DNA from: Labilithrix sp.
GTDB taxonomy: Bacteria; Myxococcota_A; Polyangia; Polyangiales; Polyangiaceae
Reading direction: 5' to 3'
DNA: 64,000 bases
Assembly (NCBI GenBank): GCA_019637195.1
Contig: JAHBWA010000010.1
Location: forward strand, 1-64,000
Shown here: positions 46,601 to 54,478 of the stretch, one piece after another
Numbering within the stretch: the first letter of the stretch is position 1
How the letters are laid out: every line of letters starts with the position of its first letter
The notes under the pieces: model-generated
What the model was told of the DNA's origin: nothing
The model's input: only the letters and a program-made list of their open reading frames with translations
The model's database searches: none
Program-made: the position numbers and the translations under genes

Positions 46601-47073
46601 TGCTCGACGAGGTCACGCTGTTCCTTCACCAGGTCGAGTCGAAGCTGCCGATCGACAGGCAGAAGATGCTCAAGCAGGCGCGCGACCGCGAGGCGGTCCT
46701 CGACGGCAAGACCATCCTCGTCGTCGAGGACGACGTCCGGAACGTCTTCGCGCTGAGCAGCGTGCTCGAGCCGCGCGGCGCCGTCGTCGTCGTCGCGCGC
46801 AACGGACACGAGGCGCTCGCGGCGATCGAGAAGAACCCGGCGATCGAGCTCGTCCTGATGGACATCATGATGCCCGAGATGGACGGCCTCACCGCGACGC
46901 GCGAGATCCGCAAGCGCCCCGAGCACGCGAAGCTGCCGATCATCGCCCTCACCGCCAAGGCGATGAAGGACGATCAGGAGCGCTGCCTCAAGGCCGGCGC
47001 CAACGACTACATCTCGAAGCCGCTCGACGTCGAGATGCTGCTGTCGCTCCTCCGTGTCTGGATGCCCCGATGA
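43636..47073 (+). CDS. Hybrid sensor histidine kinase: CHASE3-GAF-HisKA-ATPase-three receivers
   Basis: This 1145-aa protein has an N-terminal helix, a CHASE3 domain (VDEETAIRGYLITSDTRFL), a second helix near residue 185, a GAF domain (residues about 255-385), a long coiled coil, HisKA (LANMSHELRTPLNSS, His near residue 482) and an ATPase domain (GGTGLGLSIS). Three receivers follow, with Asp near residues 808 (VLDINLPD), 930 (VTDLTLPD) and 1076 (LMDIMMPEMDG). Translation probably starts at TTG 43636. Its stop overlaps the cheR start. It integrates an external or membrane cue with a multi-step phosphorelay. Confidence 0.93.
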   Translation: MGTEDKDLSRRLTLAVLAPVALLVALGGVLGVQLLRTSEDARWLDHSDRVLSRVYQLQKHFVDEETAIRGYLITSDTRFLEPYYKARPIELLDQLTAVVDDNPDQLRRVEELRRRHENWQLDATAVAEGKDLADARSIPAMLRRREKMNALREIVTQIVDDEHAIRDRRAAASERSTATTRTLFVVLFLGAAGFLALFSRRQLTSITGTYASALAGERGVRVTLEDEAWTRAGQAKLAEAVRGELSVEEIGDRVLATLASYTDAEVGAFFDASGGGLRRRAGFALDPRAGGADSFGRGEGLVGRAAESHDVVRVKDLAEHDEAPKLRAGTRERLTGELFLVPLRIGGRAYGVVELGYRESPPARVVDLLGRIGEAVAVAVRSAEYGARLRELLEESQRQTEELQTQQEELRVANEELEEQSKAVREAQARLEERQEELTTANSRLEEQAHDLEEARENALEKAEALERASRYKSEFLANMSHELRTPLNSSLILAKLLGDNKDGNLTGEQVKYAQTIYGAGNDLLTLINDILDLSKIEAGKIDVTFTEVPVARIAGTLARLFEPVAADKGLRFTVVVEPGSPEHLVTDQQRIEQVLKNLCSNALKFTEAGEVEVKISPGPRSVRFAVRDTGIGIAPHQHELVFEAFRQADGASNRKYGGTGLGLSISRDLARLLGGDITVSSEVGKGSTFVLTLPRARPAAATSPDAPRTLAPATPIKPAPRTPPAPVRRVSGSVAPAARAGARLVEDDRDALDARRRVVLVIEDDPRFAEILLQLAHERDFQCVVAGEADEGLALAIELLPSAIVLDINLPDHSGLSVLDRLKRTPATRHIPVHVVTVADHPQTVLSMGAAAYLQKPVKREELLDAFKQLEDRLARGVRRLLVVEDDPVQRDSLAKLLATESVELVAVGTVREALEAQAHGVFDCIVTDLTLPDDSGFHLLEQMSRAEGPHPPVIVYTGRSLSSDEEHLLRKYSSSIIVKGARSPERLLDEVTLFLHQVESKLPIDRQKMLKQARDREAVLDGKTILVVEDDVRNVFALSSVLEPRGAVVVVARNGHEALAAIEKNPAIELVLMDIMMPEMDGLTATREIRKRPEHAKLPIIALTAKAMKDDQERCLKAGANDYISKPLDVEMLLSLLRVWMPR

Positions 47074-47900
47074 GCGAAGCCGCGCGGAGCTCGTCGTTCG
47101 AGATCGAGCTGCGGCTCCTCCTCGAGGCCATCTTCTTGCGCTTCCACTACGACTTCCGGAGCTATTCGATGGCCTCGCTGCGGCGGCGCGTGACGGCCGC
47201 GCTCGCGGCGCTCGGCTGCGAGACGGTCTCCGCGCTGCAGGAGAAGATCCTCCACCACCCGGAGACGTTCAGCGCGCTCCTCCAGTACCTCACCGTCCAG
47301 GTCAGCGACATGTTCCGCGACCCGGCCTTCTTCCTCGCCTTCCGTCAGCACGTCATCCCCGAGCTCGCGACGTATCCGTCGCCGCGCATCTGGATCGCCG
47401 GCGCGAGCAGCGGCGAGGAGGTCTACTCGGTGGCGATCATCCTGGCCGAGGAGGGGCTGCTCGATCGCGCGCTCCTCTACGCGACCGACATCAACCCGGA
47501 CGCCATCGCCAAGGCGAAGGCCGGCGTGTACTCGGAGGAGCGCATCCCTGCGTTCGCCGCGAACCACCGCGCGGCGGGTGGCAAGCAGCCGCTCGAGCGC
47601 TACTACACTTTGGCGTATGGTCACGCCGCCTTCGACCGCAAGCTCCGCGACCGCGTCGTCTTCGCGGACCACAGCCTCGCGACCGACAGCGTCTTCGCCG
47701 AGGTTCAAGTCGTGACGTGCCGCAACGTCCTCATCTACTTCGACCGCGCGCTGCAGGAGCGCGCCGTCGGCCTCTTCCGCGACGCGCTCTCCCGCCGAGG
47801 TCTGCTCGGCCTCGGCGCGATGGAGTCGCTCCAGCTCACCAAGCAAGCCGGCGCCTTCGAGCCGTTCATCCCGGAGCAGAAGTGGTATCGCCGGTCCTGA
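47070..47900 (+). CDS. cheR: CheR-type protein-glutamate methyltransferase
   Basis: This 276-aa enzyme has an N-terminal CheR helical domain (FHYDFRSYSMASLRRRV) and a SAM-binding domain (IWIAGASSGEEVYSVAI, LLYATDINPDAI, CRNVLIYFD). It would methylate Glu residues on a partner. No chemoreceptor lies nearby, so the acceptor may be a kinase or another receptor. It is coupled to the hybrid kinase by ATGA. Confidence 0.93.
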   Translation: MSEAARSSSFEIELRLLLEAIFLRFHYDFRSYSMASLRRRVTAALAALGCETVSALQEKILHHPETFSALLQYLTVQVSDMFRDPAFFLAFRQHVIPELATYPSPRIWIAGASSGEEVYSVAIILAEEGLLDRALLYATDINPDAIAKAKAGVYSEERIPAFAANHRAAGGKQPLERYYTLAYGHAAFDRKLRDRVVFADHSLATDSVFAEVQVVTCRNVLIYFDRALQERAVGLFRDALSRRGLLGLGAMESLQLTKQAGAFEPFIPEQKWYRRS

Positions 47901-48478
47901 ACCGCCCCCACGAGACGGAGCTCGTCGTCATCGGCGCCTCCGCCGGCGCGGTCGACGCGCTCGGGGAGCTCCTGCCCGAGCTCCCCGCGGACGCCCGCGT
48001 GCCGTTCGTCGTCGTCGTGCACGTCCCGCCCACCAAGCCGTCGCTGCTCGTCGACCTCTTCGCCGCGAAGTGCGCGCTCGCGGTGAGGCACCCGTTCGAC
48101 AAGCAGCCGATCGAGCCCGGCATCTGGATCGCCGCCCCCGACTACCACCTGCTCGTGGAGCGCGACCGGACCTTCGCGGTGTCGCTCGACGAGCCCGTGA
48201 ACTACTCCCGCCCGTCGATCGACGTGCTGTTCGAAGCCGCCGCCGACGCCTACGGGCGCGGGCTCGCCGCCGTCGTCCTGACCGGCGCGAGCCGCGACGG
48301 CGCCGCGGGGGCGCGCAAGGTGCGCGCCGAAGGTGGCCTCGTGCTCGTCCAAGACCCCGCCGAGGCGGAGGTCGACATCATGCCGAGGGCGGCGATCGAG
48401 GAATCGAATCCCGAGCTCGTGGCGCCGCTCGCCCAGCTCGCACAGGCTCTCCGCGACATCTCTCGAGGCCGGCCATGA
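47882..48478 (+). CDS. cheB: CheB-type methylesterase domain protein (no receiver)
   Basis: This 198-aa protein is only the catalytic domain of CheB: nucleophile in VIGASAGAVD, the His in VVVVHVPPTKP and the Asp in TGASRDGAAGA. The N-terminal receiver of standard CheB is missing, so its control must come in trans. GTG 47882 overlaps cheR by 19 bp. Its stop overlaps the next gene (ATGA). Confidence 0.92.
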   Translation: MVSPVLNRPHETELVVIGASAGAVDALGELLPELPADARVPFVVVVHVPPTKPSLLVDLFAAKCALAVRHPFDKQPIEPGIWIAAPDYHLLVERDRTFAVSLDEPVNYSRPSIDVLFEAAADAYGRGLAAVVLTGASRDGAAGARKVRAEGGLVLVQDPAEAEVDIMPRAAIEESNPELVAPLAQLAQALRDISRGRP

Positions 48479-49575
48479 AGCTCAAGAACGATCCGGTGAA
48501 GTTTCTCATCGTCGACGACAAGGAAGAGAACCTCGTCGCGCTGGAGGCGCTCCTCCGCCGCGACGGTCTCCAGATCCTCCGTGCCCGCTCGGGCGACGAG
48601 GCGCTCGAGCTGCTCCTCGTCCACGACGTCGCGCTCGCGCTCCTCGACGTCCACATGCCCGACATGGACGGCTTCGCGCTCGCCGAGCTCATGCGCGGGG
48701 CGCAGCGCTCGCGCCACGTCCCGATCATCTTCGTGACCGCCGCGCCGCAGGAGCAGCACCGCGAGTTCCGTGGTTACGACGCGGGCGCCGTCGACTTCCT
48801 CTTCAAGCCGGTCGATCCGCGCATCTTGCGCCACAAGACCGAGACCTTCTACCAGCTCCAGCGGCAGAAGCTGCAGCTCGAGGAGACGCTCCACCTCGCC
48901 GAGACCTTGATGGCCGCCGTCGGGCACGACCTCAAGACCCCGCTCAACGCCGTCATGCTGGGCGCCGAGCTGATCCTGGCCGATCCGACGAGCGAGTCGA
49001 ACCGCCGAACCGCGGAGCGCCTCAAGTCGAGCAGCCGGCGCATGCAGCGGATGATCGACGACCTGTTCGATCTCGCCCGCGCGCGCCTCGCGGGAGGCAT
49101 CCCCATCGCGCCCGCGGCTGCGGACCTCGTCAAGGTCGCCCGGCGGTCGATCGCGGAGCTCGAGGCCGCGACGCCCGCGCTGAGCATCACCCTCGTGGAG
49201 CAAGGCTCGGCGACCGGCGAGTGGGACGCGGACCGGCTCTACCAGGTGACGTCGAACCTCCTCGCGAACGCCGCGCGCCACGGAGCGACCGGCCGCCCGA
49301 TCACGGTCAAGCTCGCCGGGACGGACGACGCCGTCACGCTGAGCGTCCACAACGAGGGCGTCATCGCCGACGACGTGCGTGAGCACCTCTTCGATCCGTT
49401 CCGCTCGAGCGCGCGGACGACCCGGGCGCGCGACGAAGGCCTCGGCCTCGGCCTCTACATCGTGCAGCAGATCGTCCTCGCGCACGGCGGCACGCTGGAG
49501 GTCGACTCCGACGAGGAGACGGGCACCACGTTCCGCGTCAGCCTCCCGCGCCGCCCCGCGCCCGGCGCGAGCTGA
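48475..49575 (+). CDS. Receiver-histidine kinase fusion
   Basis: This 366-aa protein starts with a receiver ([17 protein letters not shown], Asp in [13 protein letters not shown], Lys in FLFKPVD), then a HisKA ([15 protein letters not shown]) and an ATPase domain ([23 protein letters not shown]). No transmembrane segment is visible. It is the last of four translationally coupled genes and probably takes phosphate from, or passes it to, the hybrid kinase. Confidence 0.92.
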   Translation: MKLKNDPVKFLIVDDKEENLVALEALLRRDGLQILRARSGDEALELLLVHDVALALLDVHMPDMDGFALAELMRGAQRSRHVPIIFVTAAPQEQHREFRGYDAGAVDFLFKPVDPRILRHKTETFYQLQRQKLQLEETLHLAETLMAAVGHDLKTPLNAVMLGAELILADPTSESNRRTAERLKSSSRRMQRMIDDLFDLARARLAGGIPIAPAAADLVKVARRSIAELEAATPALSITLVEQGSATGEWDADRLYQVTSNLLANAARHGATGRPITVKLAGTDDAVTLSVHNEGVIADDVREHLFDPFRSSARTTRARDEGLGLGLYIVQQIVLAHGGTLEVDSDEETGTTFRVSLPRRPAPGAS

Positions 49576-49709
49576 GGCCCGACCCCAACCCTTTCGGCGT
49601 CGGCCCCGACCTGGTACGAAAGACCGTCGCCTCCGCCCGGGGGCGCCGGACTCCGCGCTCCAGCCGAAACCTCCTCGAAACGGAGCGCTCCGTAGCCTCG
49701 AACGATCCC

Positions 49710-51245
49710 GTGCATTTCGACGAGTACGACACCGCAGGCTTCTTCGACGAGATGTTCGAGGCCGAGGCCCGCGCCCGTCCCGAGACCACGCTCCTCGCCA
49801 GCAAGCTCGACACGCTCTCTCCCGCCGAGCTGCGCGCCCGTCAGATCGCCGCCGAGCGCGCGCTGCTCACGCGCGGCATCACGTTCAACGTGTACGGCGA
49901 CGCCGCCGGGACGGAGAAAATCTTCCCGTTCGACATCATCCCGCGGGTGATCCCCGCCGCCGACTGGCGGCAGATCGATCGCGGGCTGAAGCAGCGCGTC
50001 CACGCGCTGAACCTCTTCGTCGGGGACGTCTACGGCGAGCGCCGGATCGTGAAGGACGGCGTCATCCCCGAGTCGATCCTCGGCTCGGCGTCGAGCTGGC
50101 TCCCGGCGTGCGTCGGGATGAAGGCGCCGAAGGGGATCTACTGCCACGTCGTCGGCACCGACCTCGTGCGCGACCGCGACGGTCAGTTCTACGTCCTCGA
50201 GGACAACCTCCGCTGCCCGTCGGGCGTCTCGTACGTGCTCGAGAACCGGCAGGTCATGAAGCACACGTTCCCGCAGGTCTTCGACAAGCTGCGCGTGCGC
50301 CCGGTCGACATCTACCCGAGCAAGCTGCTCGAGACGCTCCAGCACGTCAGCCCGGCGCCGTCGCCGACGGTCGTCGTCCTCACGCCGGGCGTCCACAACT
50401 CGGCCTACTTCGAGCACTCGTTCCTCGCCCAGCAGATGGGCGTGGAGCTGGTCGAGGGACGCGACCTCGTCGTCCGCGACGGCCGCGTGAACATGCGGAC
50501 GACGCGCGGCTTCCAGCGCGTCGACGTGATCTACCGGCGCATCGACGACAGCTTCCTCGACCCGAAGGCGTTCCGGCCCGACTCGCTCCTCGGCGTCCCC
50601 GGCCTCATGGACGTCTACCGCGCCGGCCGGGTCGCCCTCGCGAACGCGCCCGGCACGGGCGTGGCCGACGACAAGGTCGTCTACTGCTGGGTGCCGAAGA
50701 TGATCGAGTACTACCTCGGCGAAAAGCCGATCCTCCCGAACGTGCCGACCTACCGGTGCGAGGACGACAAGGACCGCGCGCACGTCCTCGCGAACATCGC
50801 CGACCTCGTGGTGAAGGCCGCCAACGAGTCGGGCGGCTACGGGATGCTCGTCGGACCGCAGGCGAGCGCGGCCGAGCGCGACGAGTTCAAGCGCCGCATC
50901 GAGAGCCGCCCACGCGAGTACATCGCCCAGCCGATGCTCGGGCTCTCGCGCGTCCCGACGATCGTCGGGGACGGCATCGAGGGCCGCCACGTCGACCTCC
51001 GGCCGTACGTCCTCTACGGCGAGGACATCTTCGTCCTGCCGGGCGGGCTCACCCGCGTCGCGCTCAAGCGCGGCTCGTGCGTCGTGAACTCTTCGCAAGG
51101 CGGCGGCAGCAAGGACACGTGGGTCCTCGCCGGCGCCGACTCGATGCCCGCGGTCGCGGCGGGCGCGTCGCACGCTCAGTCGCAGTCGCAATCCCAGTCG
51201 CAGTCGCAGTCGCAGTCCCAGTCGAACGGGGGCAGCGGATGCTGA
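49710..51245 (+). CDS. Circularly permuted ATP-grasp protein (DUF404/DUF407 type)
   Basis: This 511-aa protein matches the family that accompanies alpha-E proteins: [69 protein letters not shown] and [20 protein letters not shown]-grasp enzymes join a carboxylate to an amine; the product here is unknown. The C-terminus ends in eight Gln-Ser pairs (51177-51224) that are not part of the family fold. GTG 49710. It overlaps the alpha-E gene by 7 bases. Confidence 0.92.
   Translation: MHFDEYDTAGFFDEMFEAEARARPETTLLASKLDTLSPAELRARQIAAERALLTRGITFNVYGDAAGTEKIFPFDIIPRVIPAADWRQIDRGLKQRVHALNLFVGDVYGERRIVKDGVIPESILGSASSWLPACVGMKAPKGIYCHVVGTDLVRDRDGQFYVLEDNLRCPSGVSYVLENRQVMKHTFPQVFDKLRVRPVDIYPSKLLETLQHVSPAPSPTVVVLTPGVHNSAYFEHSFLAQQMGVELVEGRDLVVRDGRVNMRTTRGFQRVDVIYRRIDDSFLDPKAFRPDSLLGVPGLMDVYRAGRVALANAPGTGVADDKVVYCWVPKMIEYYLGEKPILPNVPTYRCEDDKDRAHVLANIADLVVKAANESGGYGMLVGPQASAAERDEFKRRIESRPREYIAQPMLGLSRVPTIVGDGIEGRHVDLRPYVLYGEDIFVLPGGLTRVALKRGSCVVNSSQGGGSKDTWVLAGADSMPAVAAGASHAQSQSQSQSQSQSQSQSNGGSGC
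51177..51224 (+). repeat. Eight 6-bp units encoding (Gln-Ser)8
   Basis: Eight CAG-TCG-type hexamers, six identical and two with third-position changes (CAATCC, CAGTCC), encode the tail of the ATP-grasp protein. Gains or losses would keep the frame. The changes argue that the array is not freshly expanded. Confidence 0.95.
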
Positions 51246-52255
51246 GCCGCGTCGCGGACGCGATCTACTGGATGAGCCGCTACGTCGAGCGCGCGGAGAA
51301 CGTCGCGCGGTTCGTCGACGTCAACCTCCACCTCGCGCTCGACTTCCCCGAGGGCTCGGCGGCGGGCGGCGCGCAGTGGGAGCCGCTCGTCGCGACCACC
51401 GGCGACTCGGCGCTCTTCGCCGAGCGCTACGGCGAAGCCTCGCGCGACAACGTCCTGCACTTCCTGACGTTCGACCGCGAGAGCCCGAACTCGATCATCA
51501 CCTGCCTGGCTCATGCGCGCGAGAACGCGCGCTCCGTCCGCGAGATCATCTCGTCGGAGATGTGGGAGCAGGTCAACAACGCCTACCTGATGGTGATGGA
51601 CGCGGCGAAGGCGCGGATGGCGCTCGAGCTGTCGCACGATTTCTTCACCCAGGTGAAGCAGGCGTCGCACCTCTTCGTGGGCACGACCTACCTCACGATG
51701 AGCCACACCGAGGCCTGGCACTTCGCCCGCCTCGGGCGACTCCTCGAGCGCGCCGACAAGACGTCGCGCATCCTCGACGTGAAGTACTTCCTCTTGCTCC
51801 CGCAGCCGACCGACGTCGGCTCGACGCTCGACGCGCTCCACTGGGGCGCGCTCCTCCGCTCGGCGAGCGCCTTCGAGATGTACCTCAAGCGCCACGGCGG
51901 CATCACCCCGACCAAGGTCGTCGAGTACCTGATGCTCGACCGCAAGTTCCCGCGCTCCGTGCGCTATTGCCTCAACAAGGCGGAGCGCTCGCTGCACGCG
52001 ATCACCGGCGCGTCGCTCGGGACGTGGACCAACGGCGCGGAGCGCGAGCTCGGCCGCCTGAACGCGGAGCTGTCCTACGCCGACACGAAGGAGATCGTCG
52101 CGCGCGGACTGCACGAGTACATCGACAACCTGCAGCAGCGGTTGAACTACGTCAGCCAGTCCGTCTACGAGACCTTCTTCGCGATGAAGCCGGAGGAGAT
52201 CGAGGACCCGCGCGAGAGCCGCTCGCTCCCGCCGCTGTCGACGACCCGGCTCTGA
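51239..52255 (+). CDS. Alpha-E domain protein (DUF403)
   Basis: This 338-aa all-helical protein has the family start [20 protein letters not shown], the conserved [19 protein letters not shown], and the C-terminal helices ([20 protein letters not shown]). It nearly always follows the permuted ATP-grasp gene. Larger versions of the cluster add a transglutaminase-like protein and the Anbu protease; neither is present here. Function of the pair is unknown, with peptide-bond chemistry suggested by the ATP-grasp partner. Confidence 0.92.
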   Translation: MLSRVADAIYWMSRYVERAENVARFVDVNLHLALDFPEGSAAGGAQWEPLVATTGDSALFAERYGEASRDNVLHFLTFDRESPNSIITCLAHARENARSVREIISSEMWEQVNNAYLMVMDAAKARMALELSHDFFTQVKQASHLFVGTTYLTMSHTEAWHFARLGRLLERADKTSRILDVKYFLLLPQPTDVGSTLDALHWGALLRSASAFEMYLKRHGGITPTKVVEYLMLDRKFPRSVRYCLNKAERSLHAITGASLGTWTNGAERELGRLNAELSYADTKEIVARGLHEYIDNLQQRLNYVSQSVYETFFAMKPEEIEDPRESRSLPPLSTTRL

Positions 52256-52402
52256 CTCCGGCGCGAGCTGCGCGCCTCCGGTCCGAACTGCGCGCCGCCG
52301 CTCTCGATCTGCGCACGCGAGACGAGCGCGCGCCGGCGGATCGCGCGTGGATGCCCGGTTCCCCTTGCGCTCGAGGAGACGGGGCGCTCTCCTTCGGCGC
52401 GC

Positions 52403-54430
52403 GTGAAGACCCAACGGACAGCGACAGCTCGGCTCGGAGTTTGGATCCTCGCGGGGATCGCGGCGCTCGCGGGTGGATGCTCCGGCGACGACGGCGGAGA
52501 CGGCGAAGACGCGCCGCTCGCGATCGAGGACGGCTGCCAGGCGCTCCTCGCGCGGACGCAGGCCGACGAGGTGTCGCGCGGCACCTGCCTCCTGCCCTAC
52601 CCGTCCGACTTCTACCGCGAGGACGTCGGCGGCGCGCCGCGGCTCGTGATCCGCGGCGCCGCGAAGCCCGTGCGCGCCGCCGGCGGCGACGCCGATCTCC
52701 ACGACGTCGTCGCGATGGACGGCTTCTCCCTCATCCCGACGATCGTGGCGACGCTGCCGAGCAGCGTGGTCGGAGACGGTCTCCCCGGCATCCTCGACGA
52801 TCCGAGCCGGAGCGCGACGGCGGCGAGCGCCACCGTGATCGTCGACGCGGAGACGGGCGCGCTCGTCCCGCACTACACCGACAAGATCGATCGCGGCCTC
52901 GACGCCGAGCACGAGCCGATCGTCCTCCGCCCCTTCGCCCCGCTCGCGCCGAGGCGGCGCTACGTCGTCGCGCTCAAGGGCGTCCGGCTCGCCGCCGACG
53001 CACCTGGGGCGCCCGGCCTCGCGCCGCCGCCCGAGGGCTTCCGCCGCGTCCGCGACCGCGCGCTCGAGAAGGATCCGGCGCTCGCGGGGCAGGCAGCGCG
53101 CTTCGACCGCGACGTCTTCGCGCCGCTCGAGCGCGCCGGCGTCGCCCGCGCGGACCTCCAGCTCGCCTGGGACTTCACGACCGGCAGCGCGGAGCAGCCG
53201 CGAGCCGACATGCTGCGCGTGCGCGACCTCACGCTCGCCTGGCTCGCCGAGAACACGCCGGCGATCACGATCACCGAGTCGAAGCCGGGCTCGGACCGCA
53301 TCTGGCGGACGGTCACCGGCACGATCACCGCGCCGCTCTACCTCGACCAGCCCGGCCCGGCGGGCCGGCTCTTCCGCGGCGCCGACGGCCTCGTCACGGC
53401 GAACGGCACGACGGCGTTCGAGTTCACCGTCAACGTGCCGAACGCGGTGCGCGACCGCTTCGAGCCGGGCCGCGCGCTCGCCTACGGCCACGGCTTCTTC
53501 GGCGGGCGCGCCGAGCTCGAGGGCAACGGCGCGAAGACGATCGCCGAGCACCTGGCGGCCGTCGAGCTCGGGATCGACTGGTGGGGGATGTCGAAGGAAG
53601 ACGTCGGGCGCGTCAGCACGGCGCTCGGCGACGATCCCAGCCACGGCGCGGACTTCGCCGAGCGCGCGCACCAAGCAATGGCGAACTGGCTGGTCGCGAC
53701 CGCCGCGCTCCGCGGACCGCTCGCGACGGTCCCGGAGCTCATGCGCCCGGCCGAGGGCCCGGGCGTCGTCACCGGCCCCGGCGGCGCGTCGAACGCCGGG
53801 CAGCTCGTCTACGATCCGAGCTTCCTCGGCTACTTCGGCGCGAGCCAGGGGCACATCCTCGGCGGGACGCTCGCCGCGCTCGACCCCAACCTCTCGCGGG
53901 TCGTCCTCAACGTCGGCGGCGGCGGCTTCACGCACATGATGCCGCGGTCGGCGAACTTCGGGCCGTTCTCGATCGTCCTCGACGTGACCTTCAAGGACGA
54001 GCTGATGGTGCAGGCGTACGTCGCGATGTTCCAGCGGCCGCTCGACCGGATCGATCCGGTGACCTACGCGCCGCTCGTCGGCGAGGCGCCCGAGCGGCGC
54101 GTGCTCCTCCAGGTCGGCCTCGGCGACGCGCAGGTGCCGAACGCCGGGAGCTGGCTGCACGCCCGCGCGCTCGGCGCGACGCTCACGACCCCTTCCCCCG
54201 CGACCGTCTTCGGGCTCGAGGAGGCCGCCGCGCCGACGGGCACGAGCGCCCTCACGCTCTTCGATTTCGGGATCGACACCAGCGGCTACCGTGCGCCGTC
54301 GCCGCTCGGGCAGAACGGCGTCCACGAGGGCGTCCGCGTCAACGCCGGCGCGCTCCGGCAGATGGACGAGTTCCTGCGTCCCGGCGGCGCGGTCGTGCAC
54401 CCGTGCGACGGGCCCTGCGATCCGGAGTGA
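52403..54430 (+). CDS. Secreted lipoprotein with alpha/beta-hydrolase-like features
   Basis: This 675-aa protein has a signal peptide and lipobox AGIAALAGGC. A G-x-S-x-G-like motif (FGASQGHILGG) near residue 475 and YGHGFFGGRAE upstream (oxyanion-like) suggest a lipase or esterase fold. The N-terminal 300 residues (YPSDFYRED...VIVDAETGALVP) are typical of large myxobacterial secreted proteins. Catalytic Asp and His are not assigned. GTG 52403. Confidence 0.7.
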   Translation: MKTQRTATARLGVWILAGIAALAGGCSGDDGGDGEDAPLAIEDGCQALLARTQADEVSRGTCLLPYPSDFYREDVGGAPRLVIRGAAKPVRAAGGDADLHDVVAMDGFSLIPTIVATLPSSVVGDGLPGILDDPSRSATAASATVIVDAETGALVPHYTDKIDRGLDAEHEPIVLRPFAPLAPRRRYVVALKGVRLAADAPGAPGLAPPPEGFRRVRDRALEKDPALAGQAARFDRDVFAPLERAGVARADLQLAWDFTTGSAEQPRADMLRVRDLTLAWLAENTPAITITESKPGSDRIWRTVTGTITAPLYLDQPGPAGRLFRGADGLVTANGTTAFEFTVNVPNAVRDRFEPGRALAYGHGFFGGRAELEGNGAKTIAEHLAAVELGIDWWGMSKEDVGRVSTALGDDPSHGADFAERAHQAMANWLVATAALRGPLATVPELMRPAEGPGVVTGPGGASNAGQLVYDPSFLGYFGASQGHILGGTLAALDPNLSRVVLNVGGGGFTHMMPRSANFGPFSIVLDVTFKDELMVQAYVAMFQRPLDRIDPVTYAPLVGEAPERRVLLQVGLGDAQVPNAGSWLHARALGATLTTPSPATVFGLEEAAAPTGTSALTLFDFGIDTSGYRAPSPLGQNGVHEGVRVNAGALRQMDEFLRPGGAVVHPCDGPCDPE

Positions 54431-54478
54431 CTCCGATCCGGGGTGACGGCCGGTCCACGGGGGCCTAATGTCTTGTCC

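Noticed and set aside
51176..54400. Long frame antisense to the alpha-E and lipoprotein genes
   Set aside because: Its start of alternating Asp-Cys/Trp repeats is just the reverse reading of the (Gln-Ser)8 array, and the body is Arg/Glu/Asp-rich shadow text.
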